Assembly: GCA_963775575.1 (NCBI GenBank)
Contig: CAVZJG010000002.1
Coordinates: 1,488,001 to 1,552,000, forward strand
Direction: 5' to 3'
Source: Roseiarcus sp963775575
Lineage (GTDB): Bacteria > Pseudomonadota > Alphaproteobacteria > Rhizobiales > Beijerinckiaceae
DNA length: 64,000 nt
Part shown: in pieces, positions 18,141 through 26,433 of the stretch
Layout of the letters: each line of letters starts with the position of its first letter
Position numbering within the stretch: position 1 is the stretch's first letter
Notes under the pieces: model-generated
Seen by the model: only the letters and a program-made list of their open reading frames with translations
The model's database searches: none
Told to the model about the DNA's origin: nothing
Translations under genes and position numbers: made by a program

Positions 18141-19622
18141 TCAGCCCCAATCGGCCGCGGCCCTCAGAAACTCCGGCTTCAACGCGCGATAGAGGTCGAC
18201 GAAACGTTCGCGAGCGCGCGCAAACGCTTGCGTGAGCGCGGGGTCGGGCGCGACGACGTCGGCGATATCGGGCGGCTTGCAGAGTTCTTCGGGCGCTGCC
18301 CCCCTCGCTGCGAGCCGCGCGAGGCGGGCGGCGCCGAAGGCCGGACCGCATTCGCCGCCGCGATAGCGCACGACTTCGCAGCCAAGCGCCGCGGCGATCA
18401 TGCGCGTCCACAGCGCGCTCTTCGCGCCGCCGCCGATCAAGCCGACTTGGGTGAAGGAATCGCCGGCGGCCTAGAGGCAGTCGCGCGCGTCGGCGAGCGT
18501 GAAGGCGACGCCCTCCATCACGGCGCGCGTGAGATCGACGCGCGAGGCCCCTTCGCCGAGGCCGAAGACGACGCCGCGCGCGTGCGGGTCGTCGTGCGGG
18601 GTGCGCTCGCCCGAGAGATAGGGCAGGAAAATCGTCTCGCCGGGCCCTTTATAGCCGCTCGCCGCCTCGGCCTCGAGTTCGGCGACTTCGCGCCCGACCA
18701 GGCGCGCCGCGAAAGCCAACGCGCCGGCGCCGTTGAGCATCGCCGCCATGCGATACCAGCGCTTGGGCAGCGCGTGGGCGAAACTGTGCACGAGCTTCTC
18801 GGGCGCGGCGCGATAGCGGTCCGAGGCGACAATGAGTTGGGTCGCCGTGCCCAACGAAACGAAGGCGTCGCCGGGGCGGATCGCGCCGAGCCCGATCGCC
18901 CCGACTGCCGCGTCGCCGCCGCCGGCCGCGACGACGACGTCGCGCGGCAGCGCGAGCTCATCGGCGACGCCGCGCGCTAGGCGCCCGACCGCCTCGGAAG
19001 CCTCGCAGAGCGGCGGAACCCAAGCCGGATCGACGCCGCTCGCGGCGAGCGCGTCCGGCGACCAGCGCCGCTCGGCTTCGTCGAGCCACCACGTCCCCGC
19101 CGCGTCGCTCATGTCGGTGCGCTTTTCGCCGGTGAGATGAAGACGCAGATAATCCTTGGGCAGCAGAACGCAGGCGATGCGCGTGAACGCCTGCGGCTCA
19201 TGCCGGCGCAGCCACATCAGTTTGGGCGCGGTGAGGCCCGCCATCGGCTTGACGCCGACGACGTCGGCGAGATGGGGATGCTTCTCCCAAAGCTCGCGGG
19301 CCTCGGCGAAGGCGCGCGCGTCGTTGTGCAGCATCGCCGGCCGCAACGGGCGGTCGTCGCGGCCGAGCAACACCGCGCTGTGCATCTGCCCGGAAAAGCC
19401 GATCGCGCCGAGCGCCTTCATCGCCGCCGGCGCGGTTGCTTTAAGATCGCCGATCGCAGCGAGCATCGCCGCGAGCCAGACTCGCGGGTCCTGCTCGGAC
19501 CACCGCGGCTTGGGATGATCCGGCCGATAGCTTCGCGAGGCCGAGGCCAATACGGCTTCGTCCGCGTCGACCAACACGGCCTTCAGCGCCGAAGTGCCGC
19601 AATCGATGCCGAGCGTGACCAT
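18141..19622 (-). pseudogene. xylB: Xylulokinase with in-frame amber stop
   Basis: FGGY-family kinase, most like xylulokinase (D-xylulose to xylulose-5-phosphate). The N-terminus has LGIDCGTSALKAVLVD, GFSGQMHSAVLL and HNDARA. The middle has AAGGGDAAVGAIGLGAI and SLGTATQLIVAS. A TAG at 18471-18473 interrupts the frame after DARDCL. The same frame then continues with AAGDSFTQVGLIGGGAKSALW, which is the conserved nucleotide-site glycine motif, to a normal C-terminus at 18141. A single change (for example GAG to TAG) explains the break. The 383-residue upstream product would lack part of the ATP-binding domain, so it is probably non-functional unless TAG is read through or is a base-call error. 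Full length would be 493 aa. Confidence 0.85.
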
Positions 19623-19705
19623 GGCGCGAATGTCGCGGAAAACCGGCGCCGCGACAAGCGTCGGCCCAAAGGGGCGGCGCGCCCCCGCCTATTCCGCGCC
19701 CCCGC

Positions 19706-20065
19706 CTATCCTCGGCAGGCGTCTTCGCGCGAAGCGCAAATGGCCCAGGCCGGCGGGGTATTCCCGGGCGAGCGGCCCGCTGCGTCCGTCTCGGCGCCCA
19801 GACCGCGATCGAGGATGTAGAGCAGCCCCGACAGGATGGGCTGGTCGGCGCCGCGCGTCGCCGCGGCGACCCGACGCCAGTCCTCGTCGTCGGCGTTGTC
19901 GGCGAAGGCGCGAACGAATCGGGCCGCTAAAACGCCGCTCGGCAGATCGCGGCGCGAGGCGTCGACGGCGAATCGCCGAGCGAACTCCCCGCCGATCGAA
20001 GCCAGCGCGGCGCGCGCGACGTGAGGGTTGGAACAGGTGCGAACGATCTCTCGCAACACGGTCAC
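19706..20065 (-). CDS. Hypothetical protein, 119 aa
   Basis: No family recognised. The protein begins MTVLREIVRTCSNPHVARAAL and has a mixed helical composition with a DADDEDW-like acidic turn in the middle (ADNADDEDWRR). There is no signal peptide or membrane segment. The last 40 residues are low complexity and may not be conserved. It lies just upstream, on the minus strand, of a patch of gene fragments, so it could itself be a remnant. Support is a reasonable start and codon pattern only. Confidence 0.45.
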   Translation of the reverse strand: MTVLREIVRTCSNPHVARAALASIGGEFARRFAVDASRRDLPSGVLAARFVRAFADNADDEDWRRVAAATRGADQPILSGLLYILDRGLGAETDAAGRSPGNTPPAWAICASREDACRG

Positions 20066-20393
20066 GCGCTTCTCCTCAGGCTCCTCGTTCCAGGAGGAAC
20101 GCCTAACGGGGGATCGCGTCGAAGATGTGGCCGCCGCGAGGAGACGCGCGGGAAAAATCGCGGCGTCGTCGAGGCGCCGCGCCGATGCGTCGAATCAAGC
20201 GAGAGAGAAATCTCGCGGAGCGCGACGTTGCCTGATCCGGGCCTTGTCGGTCAATGACATAGGCCGACGGGCTCCTCGGAAACGACCGGCGCCGGTCTGC
20301 CGCGTCGTGACCGTGCGCTCGCGCGAACGCGCGGTGAAGAAATGAATCGACGGCGGCAAGCTCAGGCCGATCGAACGGCGTGTCCTCTTCTAC
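20066..20393. other. Spacer, possible decayed coding sequence
   Basis: No intact gene. A plus-strand frame ending with TGA at 20343-20345 (…RSRERAVKK) continues after the stop with protein-like sequence IDGGKLRPIERRVLFY, so this may be the 5' part of a broken gene. Confidence 0.35.
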
Positions 20394-20537
20394 ATGATCT
20401 GGGCGGAAACCCGGCAGTGCGCCAACGCCGTGCACGAAATCGCGACGTTGGAGAAAGGCCCGCTCGGCGACGAGGCGCTCGAGGGTGCGGAGCGGCAGTT
20501 GGCGGAGACGATTCTGGGCGGGGCGGGGGCGCGGTAG
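20394..20537 (+). pseudogene. Short coding remnant
   Basis: Reads MIWAETRQCANAVHEIATLE followed by about 27 more residues to a TAG. The composition is that of a genuine helical protein and the frame is open upstream back to a TGA at 20343-20345. I read it as the 3' part of a truncated or nonsense-mutated gene. The family is unknown. Confidence 0.4.
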
Positions 20538-20549
20538 AGCCGGCTCGGT

Positions 20550-20745
20550 TCAGGCCTCGGTGTTTTCCTCGCCGTTGGACTCCGCCGGCGACGGCCGGCG
20601 GTAATACATCTTCACCACACGGTAGCATTCGCACGCACGCACTCTCAACCCTTCCGGGTCGACGATCTCGATGACGCCCCTGTGGTATTGAATCAAATTG
20701 GCCTGTTGCAGTTCGTTGGCGACGATCGACACGCTGTTGCCGCAG
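20550..20745 (-). pseudogene. Crp/Fnr regulator C-terminal remnant
   Basis: The reading frame gives SVSIVANELQQANLIQYHRG and then VIEIVDPEGLRVRACECYR. This matches the winged-helix recognition region and tail of Crp/Fnr-type regulators, where the usual text is like GVRRTSV…LQQAGLI.Y.RG.I.I.D..GL. The cyclic-nucleotide-binding domain and the first part of the helix-turn-helix are absent. Upstream of the fragment the DNA belongs to a receiver-domain gene on the opposite strand. It is therefore a fragment created by a rearrangement, not a short gene. Confidence 0.7.
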
Positions 20746-21231
20746 CAAGTGAAGGCCTTTCTTGAAGCGGGCACGAACGATCATGTCGGCAAGCCGATCG
20801 AGCGCGCGAAGCTTTATAACAACGTTCGACGTTGGCTGCCCAAGCCGCAAGGCCTGACGGCGCGAGCCGGGGCGGTTTCGCCGAATTTCGACAAACCGAA
20901 ATTCGACGAATTCGTCGGCGTCGTCGGCGTCGAAAAGGCGGAGCGCATCGCCACGAGATTCCTTAACGACCTCACGGAAGCCTTCCCACCCGAGTGCACG
21001 TTGGCCGAAGCGCAACGGGGGGCCCACGCCCTCATCAACTGCGCCGGCGTGCTGGGTATGCTAAACCTCGTCATGGCCTGCCGCGCCGTCGAATTCGTGT
21101 CGCCCGGCAACGTGGATCACGGGATCGTGGCGATGGAGGATGTCCGAAGGGAGCAGTCGACGGCGCGACAGACGCTCATGGGCAACCTGCTGCCGAAATT
21201 GCGCGAGATGGCCCTCAGGCCGACGGGATGA
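20735..21231 (+). pseudogene. Receiver-Hpt fragment of a hybrid signalling protein
   Basis: Starts abruptly in the last third of a response-regulator receiver domain: LPQQVKAFLEAGTNDHVGKP carries the conserved K-P of the receiver, followed by IERAKLYNNVRRWLP. A linker and then a four-helix Hpt-like domain follow, with GAHALINCAGVLGM, in which the histidine is the likely phospho-acceptor. The N-terminal half of the receiver with the phosphorylated Asp, and any kinase part, are missing. No start codon belongs to it. The 5' edge coincides with the Crp/Fnr fragment on the other strand. It ends normally at TGA 21231. Confidence 0.7.
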
Positions 21232-21290
21232 AGCGGATTTCGCTCCAATTGCCCATTGGTTTCGCCCCCCCGGCGCCGTCGTCGGCGCCG

Positions 21291-21446
21291 GGGTTGCAGA
21301 ACAGGCTCGCCGGCGCGCAGCGCGCCGGCCATGTCGTAGGGCGCGGGATCGGTGAAGACCAACGATTTCAGCGGCAGGGCGGGGACGTGACAAGACGTGC
21401 AGCCGAGCGACGCGAATTGCTTCGCGCCCGTCGCGTCGAATTGACG
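21291..21446 (-). pseudogene. c-type cytochrome fragment (di-heme oxidoreductase-like)
   Basis: The frame reads FDATGAKQFASLGCTSCHVP and continues ALPLKSLVFTDPAPYDMAG. CTSCH is a covalent heme-attachment motif, and the text around it resembles di-heme oxidoreductases of the DUF1111 class. No start and no complete domain can be found. The frame runs into low-complexity Arg codons after about 52 residues, so it is a remnant. Confidence 0.55.
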
Positions 21447-21505
21447 CGTCGCCGCGGCCCTTGACGGGCGCTCGGCGCTTGAGTACGTTCCCCAAACTTT
21501 CTCGA

Positions 21506-21571
21506 ATGGAGCGGCCGCTCGTGGCTTGGAAGCTTATCGTATTGGGTGCGCCGGAGAGTGGGCGGGCTTAG
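21506..21571 (+). CDS. Candidate ilvB leader peptide, 21 aa
   Basis: A 22-codon frame reads MERPLVAWKLIVLGAPESGRA then TAG, about 140 bp upstream of ilvB. Seven of the first 14 residues are Leu, Val, Ile or Ala, with a CTT ATC GTA TTG run encoding L-I-V-L. A GC hairpin with six T residues follows at 21601-21623. This is the layout of ribosome-mediated attenuation of branched-chain amino-acid genes, in which stalling on Leu/Ile/Val codons prevents the terminator forming. I see no strong ribosome-binding site before the ATG. The call is by inference from position and codon content. Confidence 0.65.
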   Translation: MERPLVAWKLIVLGAPESGRA

Positions 21572-21600
21572 AACCCGCTTCCGCTGACTGGCGCATGCCC

Positions 21601-21623
21601 AAGGCCCCTCGCGGGCCTTTTTT
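21601..21623 (+). terminator. Attenuator-type terminator upstream of ilvB
   Basis: AAGGCCC and GGGCCTT form a stem around CTCGC and the last bases run into TTTTTT. It lies 30 bp after the leader-peptide stop and 86 bp before the ilvB start. A competing dyad (GCGGG…CCCGC at 21562-21578) overlaps the leader stop. Confidence 0.72.
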
Positions 21624-21709
21624 GTTGCCTTGATTCCGGCTCGCCGCGCCGCCGGCCGAAGCGCGGCCCGGAAACGACCCGGAAACGTAGAGAAATACGG
21701 AGGATGGCA

Positions 21710-23482
21710 ATGTCGAAGCAGATGACCGGCGCGGAGATGATCGTCGAGGCGCTGAAGGACCAGGGCGTCGAATTCGTGTTCGGCTATCCCGGCGGCTCGG
21801 TCCTGCCGATCTACGACGCGATTTTCGGCCGCAACGACTTTCGCCACATTCTCGTGCGCCACGAGCAGGGCGCCGCGCACGCCGCCGAGGGCTACGCGCG
21901 CTCGACCGGCAGGGTCGGCGTGCTGCTGGTCACCTCGGGGCCGGGCGCGACCAACGCGATCACCGGCCTCACCGACGCGCTGATGGACTCGATTCCGCTG
22001 GTCTGCATCACCGGCCAAGTGCCGACGCACCTGATCGGCTCGGACGCGTTCCAGGAATGCGACACGACCGGCATCACGCGCAGTTGCACCAAGCATAATT
22101 ACCTGGTGCGCCGCGTCGAGGATCTGCCGCGCATTCTGCACGAGGCCTTCTATGTCGCTTCGCACGGGCGGCCCGGCCCGGTCGTCATCGACGTCCCGAA
22201 GGACGTGCAATTCGCCTTGGGAACCTACGCGTTCCCACGCAACGCCGAGCACAAGACCTACCGGCCGCAGGTCAAGGGCGACATCGAGCACATCAAGCAA
22301 GCGGTCGACCTGATGGCCAAGGCGAAGAAGCCGATCTTCTACACCGGCGGCGGCGTCGTCAATTCCGGCCCGAACGCTTCGACGCTGCTGCGCGAACTGG
22401 TGCGCCTGACCGGCTTTCCCATCACCTCGACGCTGATGGGCCTGGGCGCCTATCCCGCGTCGGACAAGCAATGGCTCGGCATGCTCGGCATGCACGGTTC
22501 CTTCGAAGCCAACAACGCGATGCACGATTGCGACGTGATGATCTGCGTCGGCGTGCGCTTCGACGACCGCATCACCGGACGCCTCGACGCCTTCTCGCCG
22601 CACAGCAAGAAGATCCAAATCGACATCGACCCCTCCTCGATCAACAAGAACGTCATCGTCGATCTCTCCATCATCGGCGATTGCGCTCACGTGCTCGAGG
22701 ACATGGTGCGGATATGGCGCGCCAGCGCGCCGCAGCCCGACGCGGCGGCGCTCGCCAAATGGTGGCAGACGATCGACCACTGGCGCGCGCGCAAGTCGTT
22801 CGGCTTCCGCAATTCGACGTCGATCATCAAGCCGCAGCACGCGATCCAGCGGCTCTACGAACTCACCAAGGGCCGCGACGTCTACATCACCACCGAGGTC
22901 GGCCAGCACCAGATGTGGGCCGCTCAGCACTTCCATTTCGACGAGCCGAACCGATGGATGACTTCGGGCGGCCTGGGGACGATGGGCTACGGGCTGCCGG
23001 CGGCGATCGGCGTGCAACTCGCCCATCCCCAATCGCTCGTCGTCGACATCGCCGGCGAAGCGTCGATCCAGATGACCATCCAGGAAATGGCGACGGCGGT
23101 CCAACATCGCCTGCCGGTGAAGGTCTTCATCCTCAACAATCAATATATGGGCATGGTGCGGCAATGGCAGGAGCTGCTGCACGGCGGCCGCTATTCGCAG
23201 AGCTACACCGAATCGCTGCCCGATTTCGTCAAGCTCGCGGAAGCTTACGGCGGGCACGGCATCCGCTGCTCCGATCCGGCCAAGCTCGACGACGCCATTA
23301 TGGAGATGATCGAGACGCCGAAGCCGGTGATCTTCGATTGCCTCGTCGATCAGAAGGAGAACTGCTTCCCGATGATCCCGTCGGGCAAGGCGCACAACGA
23401 AATGCTGCTCGCCGAGCTCGGCGACGACGCGGGCGTCGACATCGGCGCCGTCATCGACGAGAAGGGCAAGATGCTGGTGTGA
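21710..23482 (+). CDS. ilvB: Acetolactate synthase large (catalytic) subunit
   Basis: Thiamine-diphosphate enzyme forming acetolactate or acetohydroxybutyrate, the first common step of valine, leucine and isoleucine synthesis. The catalytic glutamate sits in RHEQGAAHAAEGYAR, SGPGATNAITGL follows, and the TPP-binding region ends with ILNNQYMGMVRQWQELLHGGRYSQSY. The metal-binding GD-A-S motif reads GEASIQM here, an Asp-to-Glu difference at a Mg2+ ligand position. The length of 590 aa is normal. I chose the second ATG (21710) because CGGAGG lies six bases before it and abuts the first. It is followed by an ilvA remnant and ilvN. Confidence 0.96.
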   Translation: MSKQMTGAEMIVEALKDQGVEFVFGYPGGSVLPIYDAIFGRNDFRHILVRHEQGAAHAAEGYARSTGRVGVLLVTSGPGATNAITGLTDALMDSIPLVCITGQVPTHLIGSDAFQECDTTGITRSCTKHNYLVRRVEDLPRILHEAFYVASHGRPGPVVIDVPKDVQFALGTYAFPRNAEHKTYRPQVKGDIEHIKQAVDLMAKAKKPIFYTGGGVVNSGPNASTLLRELVRLTGFPITSTLMGLGAYPASDKQWLGMLGMHGSFEANNAMHDCDVMICVGVRFDDRITGRLDAFSPHSKKIQIDIDPSSINKNVIVDLSIIGDCAHVLEDMVRIWRASAPQPDAAALAKWWQTIDHWRARKSFGFRNSTSIIKPQHAIQRLYELTKGRDVYITTEVGQHQMWAAQHFHFDEPNRWMTSGGLGTMGYGLPAAIGVQLAHPQSLVVDIAGEASIQMTIQEMATAVQHRLPVKVFILNNQYMGMVRQWQELLHGGRYSQSYTESLPDFVKLAEAYGGHGIRCSDPAKLDDAIMEMIETPKPVIFDCLVDQKENCFPMIPSGKAHNEMLLAELGDDAGVDIGAVIDEKGKMLV

Positions 23483-23505
23483 CGCGAGGCGAGGGGACAG
23501 CGACG

Positions 23506-23712
23506 ATGTTCAGCCTCGACGAGCTGCGCGACGCGCACGAGGTCGTCAAGCAGGCGCTGCGCCCGACGCCCGCGTTCGCCTGGCCGCCGCGCGCGCGCCG
23601 GCGCGACGCCTCGCGCATCGTTCTCGGCAGCGGCGCGGAAATCGCCGCCGCCGGCCGCGTTTATCGGACCAACGCCCAACAATGTCGCGCCGGCGCCGGC
23701 GCATCGCGATGA
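23506..23712 (+). pseudogene. Threonine dehydratase 5' remnant
   Basis: Begins MFSLDELRDAHEVVKQALRP then TPAFAWP, which is the N-terminus of a threonine ammonia-lyase (ilvA/tdcB type). After about 28 residues the similarity stops: the expected KHENHTPTGAFKVRG region with the PLP lysine is absent, and the frame runs on for 40 unrelated residues. The gene is thus reduced to about one tenth. It sits exactly between ilvB and ilvN, a logical place for an isoleucine-pathway gene. It is possible that the short frame is still translated, but it cannot be an enzyme. Confidence 0.7.
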
Positions 23713-23724
23713 AGGACTGAACCC

Positions 23725-24282
23725 ATGAACAAGACCGCCCCCGTCTACCCCCCGTCGCCCTACACTTCCCCCGTCGGCAGGTCCAAAGTCGAGAGCCACA
23801 CGCTTTCGGTGCTGGTCGACAACGAATCGGGCGTGCTCGCGCGCGTCGTCGGCCTGTTCGCGGGCCGGGGCTTCAACATCGAGAGTCTCACCGTCGCCGA
23901 GGTCGCGCACGAGACCCATCTCTCGCGCATCACCATCGTCACCTCCGGCACGCCCGAATACATCGAGCAGATCCGCCATCAGCTCGAGCGGCTGGTGCCG
24001 GTCCATTCGGTCACCGACCTCACGCTGGCGGTGCGCGCCATCGAGCGCGAACTGGCGATGGTCAAGGTGCGGGGCAAAGGAGACAACCGGGTCGAGGCGC
24101 TGCAACTCGCCGAGGCGTTTCGCGCCAAGGTGATCGATGCGACGACGGAGAGCTTCATCTGCGAGATCACCGGCGCGCCGCGCAAGATCGACGACTTCGT
24201 CGATCTGATGCGCCCGATCGGCCTCGTCGAGGTCTCGCGCACCGGCGTCGCCGCGATCACGCGCGGCCCCGAGCGCATCTGA
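23725..24282 (+). CDS. ilvN: Acetolactate synthase small (regulatory) subunit
   Basis: Regulatory ACT-domain subunit that activates the IlvB subunit and gives valine feedback inhibition. After a 20-residue Pro-rich start it has SHTLSVLVDNESGVLARVVGLFAGRG, the ACT fold, then FNIESLTVAEV and ERELAMVKVRGKGDNRVE. The C-terminal domain (FICEITGAPRKIDDFVDLMRPIGL) is complete. The length of 185 aa is that of alphaproteobacterial IlvN/IlvH. It is 242 bp downstream of ilvB with only the ilvA remnant between, so probably one transcript, controlled by the attenuator upstream of ilvB. Confidence 0.96.
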   Translation: MNKTAPVYPPSPYTSPVGRSKVESHTLSVLVDNESGVLARVVGLFAGRGFNIESLTVAEVAHETHLSRITIVTSGTPEYIEQIRHQLERLVPVHSVTDLTLAVRAIERELAMVKVRGKGDNRVEALQLAEAFRAKVIDATTESFICEITGAPRKIDDFVDLMRPIGLVEVSRTGVAAITRGPERI

Positions 24283-24357
24283 TCGTCTCGGCCGAAGCAC
24301 CGTGGTCGCCGCCCATCGTCGCGACCCGGGAATGCCAGTCTGCGGTCGCCAGTCGGC

Positions 24358-24378
24358 GGCCGGGGGGCGACCCCGGCC
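24358..24378. terminator. Bidirectional GC hairpin between ilvN and metA
   Basis: GGCCGGGG pairs with CCCCGGCC across GGCGA, placed between two convergent genes and abutting the metA stop. There is no T-run, so it is a weak or Rho-aided terminator at best. Confidence 0.45.
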
Positions 24379-24379
24379 C

Positions 24380-25351
24380 CTATCGCACCGCGTTGGGAAT
24401 GTCGGCGAGGTCGTAGGGCGTCGCCTCGTACACCGCCTTGACCCAGTTGGTGTAGAGGTGGGCCGTGTGACGCCACAGGTTGGGCGGGCGCTGCGACGGG
24501 TCGTCGTTGGGGAAATAGTGCCGCGGCGGTGGATAGTCCGGGTCGCCGACGCTGTCGCGAAAATACTCGGCGGCGAGAGTTTCGGTCTCGTATTCCGGGT
24601 GGTTGAGCACGTAGACCCGCCGCGGATAGGGCGCCGCCGCTCCGCCGTTCGCCGCCTCGACCAGCATGTTCGGCCCGGCTTCTTCGGAGTCCGCGACGAT
24701 CTCGATCGCCGCGACGCGCGCAATGTCCTCGCGACGCGGACTCTTCCACCGCGAGACCGGCGCCGGGAAGCGATCGGGAAAGCCGAAAAACAGCCCCGTC
24801 TTGTCGGAGAGCAGGCGGTGCTCGAAGAGGCCGGACAACTTCCGCTCCGCCTTGTGGCTATCGATGTCGTGAAAGAATTTCAGCGCCGCCTTGGCGCCCC
24901 AACACAGAAACATCGAGGAGAACGCGTTGGTCGCCGACCATCGCAGAATGTCGGCGACCTCGGGCCAGATCGTCTCCTCTTCGATCCGCGGCTTCAGCGC
25001 GTTGACGCCGCTGATGATGAGCCCGTCGAACTTGCGGGCGTTGACCTCGCTGAATGCGCTGTAGAACTTCTTGATGTGTTCGGCGGGCGTGTTCCGCGGC
25101 CGGCGGCCGGCGGCGACGCCGCGCACATAGCTGTCGGTCGCCACGAAGCTCAAGTTGACCTGCAGCATGGTGGCGCCGAGCCAGAGCGCGAGCTGGCGTT
25201 CGGTGGCGATCTTGTCCGCCATCAGGTTGATGATGGCGATCTCGAGGGGGCGAATGTCCTGGCGCTCGGCGCGCGCGCGTTCGATCGCCAGCGGGCTGCT
25301 GAGCGACGGCAGAAAAGGGTGGATCTCTTGGCTGTTGACGATGACGGGCAT
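24380..25351 (-). CDS. metA: Homoserine O-acyltransferase (MetA)
   Basis: Acylates homoserine in the first committed step of methionine synthesis. The N-terminus has PLEIAIINLMADKIATERQLALWLG and the catalytic cysteine is in SMFLCWGAKAAL near residue 147. VYVLNHPEYETETLAAEY supplies the conserved histidine and glutamate, and EGHPEY-like features fit the family. The length of 323 aa is normal. Members from alphaproteobacteria often use acetyl- rather than succinyl-CoA, and the sequence alone does not settle this. It has its own promoter region shared divergently with argB. I looked for a SAM-II riboswitch in its leader and did not find a convincing one. Confidence 0.95.
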   Translation of the reverse strand: MPVIVNSQEIHPFLPSLSSPLAIERARAERQDIRPLEIAIINLMADKIATERQLALWLGATMLQVNLSFVATDSYVRGVAAGRRPRNTPAEHIKKFYSAFSEVNARKFDGLIISGVNALKPRIEEETIWPEVADILRWSATNAFSSMFLCWGAKAALKFFHDIDSHKAERKLSGLFEHRLLSDKTGLFFGFPDRFPAPVSRWKSPRREDIARVAAIEIVADSEEAGPNMLVEAANGGAAAPYPRRVYVLNHPEYETETLAAEYFRDSVGDPDYPPPRHYFPNDDPSQRPPNLWRHTAHLYTNWVKAVYEATPYDLADIPNAVR

Positions 25352-25501
25352 GGATGCGGCTTGAAAATGGAGTTTCCGGAGCGGTCATTTGGCGCCGGAC
25401 GCTCCGAGACGCAAATCCCCCGATCCGGCGAGGCGCGCCAAACCGTTTGAGATTGACGCCGCGAGCCGCTAGAACGGCGGCGCCCGATCGCCGGAGAGAC
25501 C

Positions 25502-26392
25502 ATGACCGACGCGCCCAAAGCCAACCCGCAGGAACAGGCCGAAATTCTGATGCAGGCTTTGCCGCACATGCTGCGCTATGACGACGCCGTCATCGTCGTC
25601 AAATACGGCGGGCACGCGATGGGCGACGAGGAGAAGGGGCGCAGCTTCGCGCGCGACATGGTGTTGCTCGAGCAATCCGGCGTCAATCCCGTCGTCGTTC
25701 ACGGCGGCGGGCCGCAGATCGGGTCGATGCTCGAAAAGCTCGGCATCAAGTCGCGCTTTTCCGCCGGCCTGCGCATCACCAACAAAGCGACGGTGGAGAT
25801 CGTCGAGATGGTGCTCGCGGGCTCCATCGACAAGCAAATCGTCGGAACGATCAACGCGCAGGGCGGCCGCGCGATCGGCCTTTGCGGCAAGGACGGCAAC
25901 ATGGTGATCGCGCGCAAGGTTTCGCGCGCCGGCGCCGGCGGCGACGTCGAGGACGTCGTCGATCTCGGCTTCGTCGGCGAGCCCGACAAGGTCGACACCA
26001 CCGTATTGGAGCAGATTCTCGGCCGCGAGCTGATCCCCGTGCTGGCGCCGGTCGCGCAAGGCGTGGACGGCGAAACCTACAACGTCAACGCCGACACCTT
26101 CGCCGGCGCCATCGCCGGCGCCTTGCGCGCCAAGCGCCTGTTGTTCCTCACCAACGTGCCCGGGGTGCTCGACAAGGACAAGAACCTGATCAAGCATCTC
26201 AAGCTCGACGACATTCGCGGCCTGATCGCCGACGGCGTGATCACCGGCGGCATGATCCCGAAAGTCGAAACCTGCATTTACGCGCTCGAGCGGGGCGTCG
26301 AGGGCGTGGTCATTCTCGACGGCAAGATTCCGCACGCTGTGCTGATCGAGTTGTTGACCGACTATGGCGCGGGAACCTTGATCACCCGCTGA
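25502..26392 (+). CDS. argB: Acetylglutamate kinase
   Basis: Phosphorylates N-acetylglutamate, the second step of arginine synthesis. VIVVKYGGHAMGDE near residue 33 is the phosphate-binding amino-acid-kinase motif. VVVHGGGPQIGSMLEKLGI, GLCGKDGNMVIA and YNVNADTFAGAIAGAL are diagnostic, and the C-terminal GGMIPKVETCIYALERGVEGVVILDG matches arginine-inhibited forms. An N-terminal helix (residues 8-25) like that of hexameric, arginine-sensitive enzymes is present. The length of 296 aa is normal. A CCGGAGAG site precedes the ATG. Confidence 0.97.
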   Translation: MTDAPKANPQEQAEILMQALPHMLRYDDAVIVVKYGGHAMGDEEKGRSFARDMVLLEQSGVNPVVVHGGGPQIGSMLEKLGIKSRFSAGLRITNKATVEIVEMVLAGSIDKQIVGTINAQGGRAIGLCGKDGNMVIARKVSRAGAGGDVEDVVDLGFVGEPDKVDTTVLEQILGRELIPVLAPVAQGVDGETYNVNADTFAGAIAGALRAKRLLFLTNVPGVLDKDKNLIKHLKLDDIRGLIADGVITGGMIPKVETCIYALERGVEGVVILDGKIPHAVLIELLTDYGAGTLITR

Positions 26393-26433
26393 GCCGATCG
26401 TGGCGCCGCGCGTTTGGCAGAATGGCGATTTCA

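Noticed and set aside
25352..25501. Possible SAM-II riboswitch before metA
   Set aside because: GATTTG and a CGGAGCG/CGCTCCG hairpin are present on the minus strand, but the order of loop and stem does not fit SAM-II and the conserved GCTAAA segment is missing.
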